From contig SKIC01000186.1 of assembly GCA_007116685.1 (NCBI GenBank), positions 1 to 27,046 on the forward strand: a stretch of 27,046 nt of DNA. Direction: 5' to 3'. Below, piece after piece: positions 7,797 through 14,877 of the stretch (its first letter is position 1; each line of letters starts with the position of its first letter). Both the position numbers and the translations under genes were made by a program. The notes below the pieces were generated by a model. The model ran no database searches and was not told where the DNA came from. It saw nothing but the letters and a program-made list of their open reading frames with translations. This DNA comes from Balneolales bacterium. GTDB taxonomy: Bacteria > Bacteroidota > Rhodothermia > Balneolales > Natronogracilivirgulaceae.

Positions 7797-9593
7797 TTGG
7801 ACCGTAATACCGTAATTGGATTTACTCTGATTTTTGTCCTGCTAGTAGCATGGATAGTCACCACCGCTCCCGATCCGGAAGTAATGGAACAGCGACGAAT
7901 GGAGCGCCTTGCTCAGGATAGCTTAAGAGCATTGCAGGAACAATCAGAACAAGAACTCGAAGTTTTCGAAGATTTAGAGCCTACCGCTCAAGTAGGAATC
8001 TTTGATCAAGGGGTACAAGATACACTTATCACTGTTGTTGAAACGCCACGATACACCGTTCATTTCTCAAATATTGGTGGTGGACCCGTTCGCTATTATC
8101 TCAATAACTATAAAACCTGGAATGGCAAAACGGTACAAATGCTCTCAGACAGTCTTATGTCTACCTATTCCCTGGGTTTCATTTCTGAAGAGAACTATTT
8201 CATTGAAACCAATCGCCTGCCATTTCAGCCGGTTGATTTTACCGACCATATAGTAGTTGAAGAAGGACAGGAGACGGCAATTCAGTACGTGCTTGAGGTG
8301 GAAGATGGGCGCCGGATGATCTACACATACAGTTTTAATGCCGATTCCTATGAATTTGGTTTAAACATCCGTTTTGATGGAATAGAAGAATTGATAAGCG
8401 GTAGAAACGTTGAATTCACTTGGACAAGCCCGCTAAATGCAACGGAAAGATCAAGATCTTCTGAGGCGATGTACACAGCGGCCTATTCCAGAGCAGGTGG
8501 CGTACTTGAGCAATTCCAACCCGGCGAAGGATTCTCAGAAACTTTGATTACCGGCAATATCGATTGGGTTGCTTCCAAAACGAAATTCTTCACCCAAATC
8601 ATGAAGCCCGTTACCCCTAGCGACGGTGCAACTATTACCGCTGAAATTTCGGGCGATCCAAGCGCTGAATCTACCATTCACGCTTATACGACCAGCATCC
8701 GATCCAGAATTGCGATGGAAAATCAAATGGATTTCAGGATGTATGTTGGTCCGCTTGATTTAATGGAACTCCGTGATTTCGACCGAAACGCGTTTGATAT
8801 GGTGGATACCGGTTTCCGTTTTATGACCTGGTTCTCTGATCCATTCGTAAAATGGGTGATTGTACCTTTCTTCAAATTCATGGGTAATGCGACCGGAAAC
8901 ATCGGTGTTACCATTATCATTTTTGCTTTTCTGGTAAAGTTGGTTCTCTACCCACTCACAAAAAAGAGTTTCGAAAGTATGGCTGCCATGCGGGAATTAC
9001 AGCCGGAAATGAAGCTCATACAGGAGAAATTCAAAGACAATCCCCAAAAACAGCAGGAAGCAACGCTCAAACTCTTTAAAAAAGCCAAAGTAAACCCGCT
9101 CGGTAGTTGTTTGCCCAACCTTTTACAGGTTCCGGTACTCATTACTTTCTGGCGTTATTTCCAGAATGCGATTGAGTTGCGTCAGGAATCATTTCTTTGG
9201 GCACCGGATCTTGCATCTCCTGATGTAATCCTGAACTTACCTTTTGAAATTCCATTCCTTGGCGATCATATAGCTGGTTTTGTATTGCTGATGTCGGCCT
9301 CTATGGTTATTCAGATGAGAATTTCGGGGCAATCTACTGCTACACCGAACCCCATGCTGAAAGTATTCCAGTATGTGCTACCGGTTATGCTATTTTTCAT
9401 TTTCAACACCTTATCCTCTGGTTTGAGTTTGTACTACCTGATTTACAACTCACTAAGCATTGGCCAGCAGATGCTCATCAACAAGCAGATTGACCACGTA
9501 AAGTTGATGGAAACCGTTGACAAGAAAAGAGCCAAAGAAATGCGTCGTGAGCAATTATTAGAAGAAAAGCGCAAGAAAAAAGAGCAGCGTTAA
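7797..9593 (+). CDS. yidC: Membrane protein insertase YidC, TTG start
   Basis: Inserts and folds inner-membrane proteins, alone or with SecYEG. The 598 residues show a first transmembrane helix (about 5-22), a long periplasmic beta-rich domain (about 25-340), then the conserved core from about 350 with hydrophobic helices such as GNIGVTIIIFAFLVKLVLYPL, the cytoplasmic hairpin rich in K/E/Q, and LLQVPVLITFWRYFQNAIEL. The C-terminus is a highly basic tail (EKRKKKEQR), as in other YidC proteins that contact the ribosome. The start is TTG at 7797: an in-frame TAA at 7785-7787 rules out earlier starts except a rare ATT, and the next in-frame ATG would remove the first membrane helix. A terminator follows at 9626. 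Confidence 0.97.
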   Translation: MDRNTVIGFTLIFVLLVAWIVTTAPDPEVMEQRRMERLAQDSLRALQEQSEQELEVFEDLEPTAQVGIFDQGVQDTLITVVETPRYTVHFSNIGGGPVRYYLNNYKTWNGKTVQMLSDSLMSTYSLGFISEENYFIETNRLPFQPVDFTDHIVVEEGQETAIQYVLEVEDGRRMIYTYSFNADSYEFGLNIRFDGIEELISGRNVEFTWTSPLNATERSRSSEAMYTAAYSRAGGVLEQFQPGEGFSETLITGNIDWVASKTKFFTQIMKPVTPSDGATITAEISGDPSAESTIHAYTTSIRSRIAMENQMDFRMYVGPLDLMELRDFDRNAFDMVDTGFRFMTWFSDPFVKWVIVPFFKFMGNATGNIGVTIIIFAFLVKLVLYPLTKKSFESMAAMRELQPEMKLIQEKFKDNPQKQQEATLKLFKKAKVNPLGSCLPNLLQVPVLITFWRYFQNAIELRQESFLWAPDLASPDVILNLPFEIPFLGDHIAGFVLLMSASMVIQMRISGQSTATPNPMLKVFQYVLPVMLFFIFNTLSSGLSLYYLIYNSLSIGQQMLINKQIDHVKLMETVDKKRAKEMRREQLLEEKRKKKEQR

Positions 9594-9625
9594 TACACAA
9601 GCAATAATCTCGCAATTTTAGTTTT

Positions 9626-9672
9626 AATCCCCATCATTTTGATTTTTATGTCGAAAACGGTGGGGATTTTTT
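9626..9672 (+). terminator. Rho-independent terminator after yidC
   Basis: AATCCCCA (9626-9633) and TGGGGATT (9661-9668) form a perfect 8-bp stem with a 27-nt, mostly AT-rich loop, followed by a T6 run. On the opposite strand no T run follows the stem, so it should act only on the plus-strand rpmH-yidC transcript. Confidence 0.75.
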
Positions 9673-9886
9673 GTATCTGATTTCAGCTCGTAAATAGAGG
9701 CGCTATGATGCTTAACTGTCGATAAGATGGTAGTTCTTTAAATCATTTTTCAAATTAGAGCAGTCTTAGTAATGAGTGCGGGAGCAGAATAAATTAGATT
9801 AGAGCTGCTTCGTAAAACCAAATTAGACTAAAATATATCGTCACAAAGCATTGCTTTCCACCGCATAAAACCTGCCTTAACTCAAT
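9673..9886. other. Intergenic stretch without recognised features
   Basis: About 214 nt lie between the yidC terminator and the stop of the minus-strand S9 peptidase. Loosely similar AT-rich phrases recur (AAATTAGAGCAG, GATTAGAGCTGC, AAATTAGACT), but I see no ORF with coding character, no RNA gene and no strong hairpin. Confidence 0.4.
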
Positions 9887-11980
9887 CTATTCTCGTAACA
9901 CTTCCCTGTTTCTCACGTGTCGCTCAAAGAAATGATACATACGGTAATATTCATCAAACCAGGCATTTGGATCGGTGAATCCATGATTTTCTGATGGATA
10001 AACCATGAGTTCGAAATTGGTGTTGCCACTTTTTATGAGGCGGTCAACGTATTGCATGGCATCCTGAAATCCTACATTATCATCTACTAGTCCGTGAAGA
10101 AGTAATACGGGATGTTGCAAACTGTCTGCAAAGTTTAAAGGCGAACTTCTTTCGTAATGCTCAGGATGCTCTTCCGGAGTGCCCAAACGCGGACGAGTGT
10201 ACCACGGATTAGCGTAATAATAATTCACCCAATTTGTGACTTTACGAAGTGCGGCACCGGCATGAAAATAATCCGGCTCGGCGCTAACGGCATACAGCGC
10301 CATGAATCCGCCATAGCTTCCGCCGTAAATTCCTACTCGATCCAAATCAACATATCCATAGTTAGCATCCAGATAGCGGAGACCATCTACAATATCTTCG
10401 GTTTCGTATTTGCCCATCCAATTGGTTATATCTTCTCTGAATTTCCGTCCGTAGCCGGTGCTATGTCTGAAATCAACTTCAACGGCCACATAGCCATCTT
10501 TTGCGAGAAATTGATCAAACATATATTCCCGCCAGTAATTATACGACCAGCCTTTATACACATTTTGCAATGAACCGGCGCCGTGAGCAAAAACCACGAC
10601 AGGGTATTTCTTGTCTTCCTCAAAATTAGCCGGGCGTAGTACACGCATAGACAATGTTGTTTCTCCGTCACGTCCCGGTATTCTGTGATATTCCGGCATA
10701 ATCCAATTTATTTCAGAAAACCTTTCGGGGACAGTGGATGTAACTCTCTGCTCTCCTCTTCTCGGACGGTTTAATTGCACGCGATAAACATCAAATGGAG
10801 TATTCCAGTAAGTTTTCAAATAAACCACCTGACTTCTGTCCGGGCTGATTCGGAAATCCCGGCGAAACCCTGTTTTTTCAGTTAATTGTCTGATTGATCC
10901 AGATGAAGTATCCAACAAATATAGATGCCTTACTCCCGGATCTTCTTCCGTGGAAGCAAAAACGATGTTTTGATCATTTTTCCAGCTTAGCCAAGGCACT
11001 TCCCAATCACCGGAAGTGTGTTGGGTTTTATTGCTACCATCAGGGTTTATGGTATAAATGTGGCTAAATCCCGTTGCTTCTGATGTAAACATCAGTTTAT
11101 CAGCGTTCGGAGCAAAAGAAGCGGAAGAAACACTTGGATAAATCCACCCTTCCGTAGAGTCGCTGAATACGACGTTTTTTGTGCTGTCAGATAAGGTATG
11201 CACGGTGAGTTCTCGGGTTTTCATATCTCTGTCGAATCGGTCTACTGCTAAATAATTACCGGAGCGGCTGGCAGTTATCGCATTCAAAAAATATACCCCA
11301 CGGGTTATTTTACGGCTGGATTGCGTTTCCAAATCAATCAAAGAAACGGTCACCTCAGCCTGCCCTCTTCTGCTGAGTCCGGGCTCTACAAATTTGCCAA
11401 CATAGGTTGGGAAAAAGATATCTCTATGCTCAGAGGTGTCGTATTGAAGAGCCACCAAGTAATTTCCATTTCCTGTCCACGTAGAAATGGAATAGGCCGG
11501 CTCATCAGATTGGCGGCGGGTAATTTGCTGCAACCCTTGATCTCTGGTGTTTGCGACCCAAATATCCCCATTCATCACAAAAGCAATTTGAGATTCATCA
11601 AACGACCACCGTGGGGATGAAATACCTGTTTTTGATTCTACCAACTTTCTCACATTACGTTCTCTTCTATCGGATACCCACAAGGCATTATCCTTTACAT
11701 AGAAAAAATCACCACTTTCAGCATATACAGCACGATTCCAGACATCATCCTCATAGGAACTTAGCGAGCCACCACTCAAAGAGACTTTAAAAGAACTTCT
11801 GTCTCCTTTTCCTTCCTCATTCCAGCTCACAATCAATTGATTTTGATCCGGGGTAAAATTTTGAATCAAGGGAGTTATGCCCGGCAAATAAGGTTCATGA
11901 AAGATTTTTTCTAATGTCAGATTTTGCCCCACCAATAAACCGGGGAAAAAGAACCAGATGAGAACGAAGTATTTTTTCAT
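9887..11980 (-). CDS. Secreted S9-family (prolyl oligopeptidase-type) serine peptidase
   Basis: Probable exported di- or acyl-aminopeptidase that trims peptides in the periplasm. The 697 residues begin with a signal peptide (MKKYFVLIWFFFPGLLVGQ). Residues about 40-420 form a WD40/TolB-like propeller with repeated SPRWSFDESQIAF-type blades. The alpha/beta-hydrolase domain follows from about 440. The catalytic triad is visible: S555 in YGGSYGGF, D633 in GLVDDNV and H666 in SENHGF. The GGSYGG nucleophile elbow is closer to the S9C or DPP-like branches than to classical prolyl oligopeptidase; exact specificity is not readable. It is the last gene of a minus-strand run, 65 nt after the pepP-like gene, which also acts on peptides. 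Confidence 0.9.
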   Translation of the reverse strand: MKKYFVLIWFFFPGLLVGQNLTLEKIFHEPYLPGITPLIQNFTPDQNQLIVSWNEEGKGDRSSFKVSLSGGSLSSYEDDVWNRAVYAESGDFFYVKDNALWVSDRRERNVRKLVESKTGISSPRWSFDESQIAFVMNGDIWVANTRDQGLQQITRRQSDEPAYSISTWTGNGNYLVALQYDTSEHRDIFFPTYVGKFVEPGLSRRGQAEVTVSLIDLETQSSRKITRGVYFLNAITASRSGNYLAVDRFDRDMKTRELTVHTLSDSTKNVVFSDSTEGWIYPSVSSASFAPNADKLMFTSEATGFSHIYTINPDGSNKTQHTSGDWEVPWLSWKNDQNIVFASTEEDPGVRHLYLLDTSSGSIRQLTEKTGFRRDFRISPDRSQVVYLKTYWNTPFDVYRVQLNRPRRGEQRVTSTVPERFSEINWIMPEYHRIPGRDGETTLSMRVLRPANFEEDKKYPVVVFAHGAGSLQNVYKGWSYNYWREYMFDQFLAKDGYVAVEVDFRHSTGYGRKFREDITNWMGKYETEDIVDGLRYLDANYGYVDLDRVGIYGGSYGGFMALYAVSAEPDYFHAGAALRKVTNWVNYYYANPWYTRPRLGTPEEHPEHYERSSPLNFADSLQHPVLLLHGLVDDNVGFQDAMQYVDRLIKSGNTNFELMVYPSENHGFTDPNAWFDEYYRMYHFFERHVRNREVLRE

Positions 11981-12045
11981 GTTATGAGTAATTATTTGAG
12001 TTGTGGACGGATTGATTATTCTATGAGAGCATTTTCAACATTTTA

Positions 12046-13359
12046 TTAATTCGAAATTTCTCTGAGTCTTTTGGGTACTCTGGTAAGATTTTCAACACCA
12101 TCTTCGGTAATTATGAGATTATCTTCTATGCGATAGCCGCCAAAATCCATCATAGTGCTGAGTTTTTCAACGTTGAGATAAGGGTTCTTCTCAGGATCTT
12201 CAAAAGCGGGTTTCAGCAAAGCCGGGATAAAATACACTCCGGGCTCAATAGTAATCACCATTCCCGGTTCCAGTTTTCTGCGGGCACGTAAAAATTTCAA
12301 GCCCGGACGATCAACAGGTTCGCAATTTTTTGGAATCCCGCCAACATCATGTGTGTCAAGACCGAGAAAATGCCCTAAACCATGCGGAAAAAAGAGAGCG
12401 AAGATATTCTTCTCCATCATTTCGTCGATATTTCCCTTCAACAATCCTATGCCTTTCATACCGGTAACAATATCCCGTGCGGCTTCCAGGTGCAGGGTTT
12501 CCATTTCTACACCGGGCCCGGCTTTGGCAATGGAATTATTCAAGGCTCTAAGACAAACTTCGTATAAATCAGCTTGTAAATCCGTAAATCTACCATTCAC
12601 AGGATAAGTACGCGTGATATCAGCGGCGTAGCCATTGTACTCCGTTCCAGCATCTATCAGAAACAAATCGCCATCTTTCAGTTTTCGGTTGTTATCCACG
12701 TAATGCAATACTGCCGAGCCTTTACCACCGGCAAAAATTCCATTATAAGGCTCATGAAGCAATCCTCTGCTCATGGCTTCTTGTAGATATGCTGCCTTTA
12801 ATTCGTATTCGAACAAGCCTGGTTTTAGCATTTGTCTCACTTTGGTATGGGCCACAAAAGCTATTGCTGAGGCAGATCGTAATTGATTGCATTCCCACTC
12901 CGTTTTTATACAACGGCAATGCGCCAAAGCATCGGCTAGTAAGTTATCATCAGTCGAAAATCCCAAATCTGAGATTTCTTTAGCCTGCTCAGCATCCAGG
13001 CAAAACACTTTCTCGGGATTTCTCCTTTTTAGAAAAGCATCGCGCTCATCAGAGTACAGAAGCGTATCAGGTTTATAACGCTCTAATAATTCCTCTTTTT
13101 CGGGTACGAATCCCATCCAAACGGCATAATTAGCATCTCTTTTTGGCGCTATCAGATAATATTGCTGATCATCCAGATCAATGATTACTTCAAAATCCGG
13201 CTCGTGACAATTCGTTAAATACAAGAAATTCGACTCCTGCCTGAAGGCAAATTCGTAGTCTGTATTATAACGATTCATCGGGCTGGCGCCTTTTATCCAG
13301 ACAATTCCAGTTTCTTCGGTTAAGGCTTCAATTAGTTTTTTGCGATGTTCCGAATGCAT
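12046..13359 (-). CDS. pepP: Xaa-Pro aminopeptidase (aminopeptidase P, M24B)
   Basis: Removes the N-terminal residue ahead of proline. The 437 residues match the E. coli PepP size and two-domain plan: an N-terminal creatinase-like domain (1-150) and a C-terminal pita-bread catalytic domain. All five metal ligands are present: D236 (LIDAGTEY), D247 (YAADITRTYP), H330 (PHGLGHFLGLD), E372 (TIEPGVYF) and E412 (YRIEDN). The supporting histidines H326 and H337 are also conserved. There is no signal peptide, so it is cytoplasmic. The start is only 3 nt from the stop of the upstream gene (13363-14241), implying co-transcription. Together with the S9 peptidase downstream it suggests a small peptide-salvage operon. 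Confidence 0.95.
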   Translation of the reverse strand: MHSEHRKKLIEALTEETGIVWIKGASPMNRYNTDYEFAFRQESNFLYLTNCHEPDFEVIIDLDDQQYYLIAPKRDANYAVWMGFVPEKEELLERYKPDTLLYSDERDAFLKRRNPEKVFCLDAEQAKEISDLGFSTDDNLLADALAHCRCIKTEWECNQLRSASAIAFVAHTKVRQMLKPGLFEYELKAAYLQEAMSRGLLHEPYNGIFAGGKGSAVLHYVDNNRKLKDGDLFLIDAGTEYNGYAADITRTYPVNGRFTDLQADLYEVCLRALNNSIAKAGPGVEMETLHLEAARDIVTGMKGIGLLKGNIDEMMEKNIFALFFPHGLGHFLGLDTHDVGGIPKNCEPVDRPGLKFLRARRKLEPGMVITIEPGVYFIPALLKPAFEDPEKNPYLNVEKLSTMMDFGGYRIEDNLIITEDGVENLTRVPKRLREISN

Positions 13360-13362
13360 GGT

Positions 13363-14241
13363 TTAACAATATTTAGATAATTCTTTGAGATGGTTTGTAA
13401 ATAACTGTGGCTCAATCTTATTCAGTTCACTACTGTCCTCATCTTGAATAGTAATATCTTCAATTCCTTTAGGTTGAAGTAGAATGAGATGCTCAGGTTT
13501 ATCTGGATTCCATATTAAAACAGATTGTAATTCTTTTTTGCTACTCTTGAGTAAAACTAAATACGATTTTCTATCAGGAGTACTCATGAAGGTCCAGGCA
13601 GTGAGTTCCGTCCCGTTTTCATCCACCTTATAAAAGTGATTGAGGCTATGCTCAAAAATTACCGGTGGCCTGAGGTAAGCAACTTCCTCCCTGCCGTTTG
13701 TGAAATACTTACTGCATATTTCAGAGATATAAGCACGGGTTTGTTCGGCTGATTTTTCTCCAACAAATCCTCTTTCTTGCCAAAAAGCCTCGTCATAATC
13801 GATTTCAGCTTGTTTATCAAAAATCTCATCTGGGTTTATCTCAGAAGCAGGATCTGAGCTTTTGAAAAAGCGAGTAGTTTGTCCGTTAGTCAGGCATAGA
13901 TATTCGGCTTCCAACGCTCTATTGTACTGTACGGCTTGAATCGCTGTTTTTTCAGTAATGGGGATATTGGGGGCTTTACATTCTACAAGTAAAACAGGAG
14001 CAAATGATTTATTGTAACAAACTAAATCAGTTCTGCCCTTTCCACTACTCATCTCAACTCCGGATTCCATACTGATTCTGGATAATGACCAGCATCGTTT
14101 TTCAATCAGATATTCCAAAAACCTGTGGCGTACCAATTCCTCCGGCAAGGGCAAGAGCGTTTTCTTATAAACCGGATTCCAAAAACGACGTTTCCCGTCT
14201 TTATATCGTATTCTTGGATATAAACCTTGTAACAAAGCCAT
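13363..14241 (-). CDS. PD-(D/E)xK-type protein with HsdR N-terminal-like domain
   Basis: The N-terminal half resembles the stand-alone HSDR_N_2 domain (type I restriction enzyme R subunit N-terminus), a restriction-endonuclease-like fold. The nuclease signature is D72 in GRTDLV, then E87 and K89 in LLVECKA, followed by the helix IQAVQYNRAL with Q102 and Q105. An upstream acidic helix (residues 34-46) completes the pattern. At 292 residues it is about twice the size I expect for the stand-alone family; residues about 130-292 are an additional region I do not recognise. No hsdM, hsdS or helicase part is nearby, so it is not a type I restriction system. It leads the minus-strand operon, 3 nt before pepP. 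A role in DNA repair or defence is only a guess. Confidence 0.7.
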   Translation of the reverse strand: MALLQGLYPRIRYKDGKRRFWNPVYKKTLLPLPEELVRHRFLEYLIEKRCWSLSRISMESGVEMSSGKGRTDLVCYNKSFAPVLLVECKAPNIPITEKTAIQAVQYNRALEAEYLCLTNGQTTRFFKSSDPASEINPDEIFDKQAEIDYDEAFWQERGFVGEKSAEQTRAYISEICSKYFTNGREEVAYLRPPVIFEHSLNHFYKVDENGTELTAWTFMSTPDRKSYLVLLKSSKKELQSVLIWNPDKPEHLILLQPKGIEDITIQDEDSSELNKIEPQLFTNHLKELSKYC

Positions 14242-14303
14242 AAAATGAATTAAAAATTGAGCCTTAATCTAAGGAATTCTGCTTAGCAAGTATTGAAAAT
14301 GAA

Positions 14304-14318
14304 TTTTTTTTGTACTTT
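14304..14318 (+). promoter_or_regulatory. Promoter-like T8-GTACTTT element, copy 1
   Basis: T8 followed by GTACTTT, with 38 nt between its last base and the ATG of the cyclic-nucleotide-domain gene. TACTTT fits the TAnnTTTG type of Bacteroidota -7 box. A TTG at 14293-14295 lies 17 nt upstream of TA, within the range for the -33 box. The same 15 bases recur at the same distance before dnaX. Confidence 0.5.
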
Positions 14319-14356
14319 CACAAGCAAAGCAACCTCTTCATACAACTTTTTTCATC

Positions 14357-14779
14357 ATGTCTGTGTCTGATTCCAACAATATGGATGTCGTAAATGCCCT
14401 TAAACGCAATCGCCTTTTCAGGGATTGTGATACGCAAAGCCTGCTATTTCTTTGTGAAAACGGTTCTTTCCATACCATAAAGCAAGGTGATAGAATTATT
14501 GAAGAAGGTTCCGGAGAATATGATGCTTATGTACTCATTTCCGGTGAAGTCAGAATTTACAGAGATGAATTTTTAATGGCCCGTTTCGGACAAGGTACAC
14601 TATTTGGGGAATTCGCTCTAATGACAGGCACCCCATATTCCGCCAGCGCAGAGGCGCTTAATGAGGTATCCGTATTTCGTATTTCCAGAGAACAATTTTT
14701 AAAAACGGTACGTGAGCATTCTGATTTTGCCTTAACTGTAATCCGCAATTTAGGTTTACGATTACGTCGCCATCTTTGA
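14357..14779 (+). CDS. Orphan cyclic-nucleotide-binding-domain protein
   Basis: A 140-residue protein made of one cyclic-nucleotide-binding (CRP N-terminal type) beta-roll, with no helix-turn-helix or other output domain. The roll is recognisable from residue 15 (LKRNRLFRDCD) through ISGEVRIYRD and FGEFALMTGTP to a closing helix ending RRHL. The phosphate-binding cassette keeps G84 and E85, but the Arg that holds the cyclic phosphate is Tyr (Y94 in GTPYSASA). It may therefore bind no cyclic nucleotide, or a different ligand. It is soluble, with no signal peptide. It lies upstream of dnaX with its own promoter-like element and a 98-nt gap; a link to DNA replication is not shown. Confidence 0.85.
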   Translation: MSVSDSNNMDVVNALKRNRLFRDCDTQSLLFLCENGSFHTIKQGDRIIEEGSGEYDAYVLISGEVRIYRDEFLMARFGQGTLFGEFALMTGTPYSASAEALNEVSVFRISREQFLKTVREHSDFALTVIRNLGLRLRRHL

Positions 14780-14824
14780 GGCTTTCAATCAATTTCTTCC
14801 GTTTTTCTACCTGCGATGGGCGAG

Positions 14825-14839
14825 TTTTTTTTGTACTTT
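14825..14839 (+). promoter_or_regulatory. Promoter-like T8-GTACTTT element, copy 2, before dnaX
   Basis: Identical over 15 nt to the element at 14304-14318 and again 38 nt before the start codon. It suggests that dnaX has its own promoter and is not only read through from the upstream gene. Unlike copy 1, no TTG is seen at -33 spacing. Confidence 0.5.
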
Positions 14840-14877
14840 AAAACCTCGTTCATTAGCAATCCAAATGTCAATGTTAC

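Noticed and set aside
9673..9886. Possible small RNA or tRNA after yidC
   Set aside because: No cloverleaf, conserved T-loop or strong hairpin could be drawn, and only loose AT-rich similarities recur.
13363..14241. Type I restriction-modification system
   Set aside because: Only a nuclease-like N-terminal domain is present; there is no helicase, methylase or specificity subunit, and the neighbours are peptidases.
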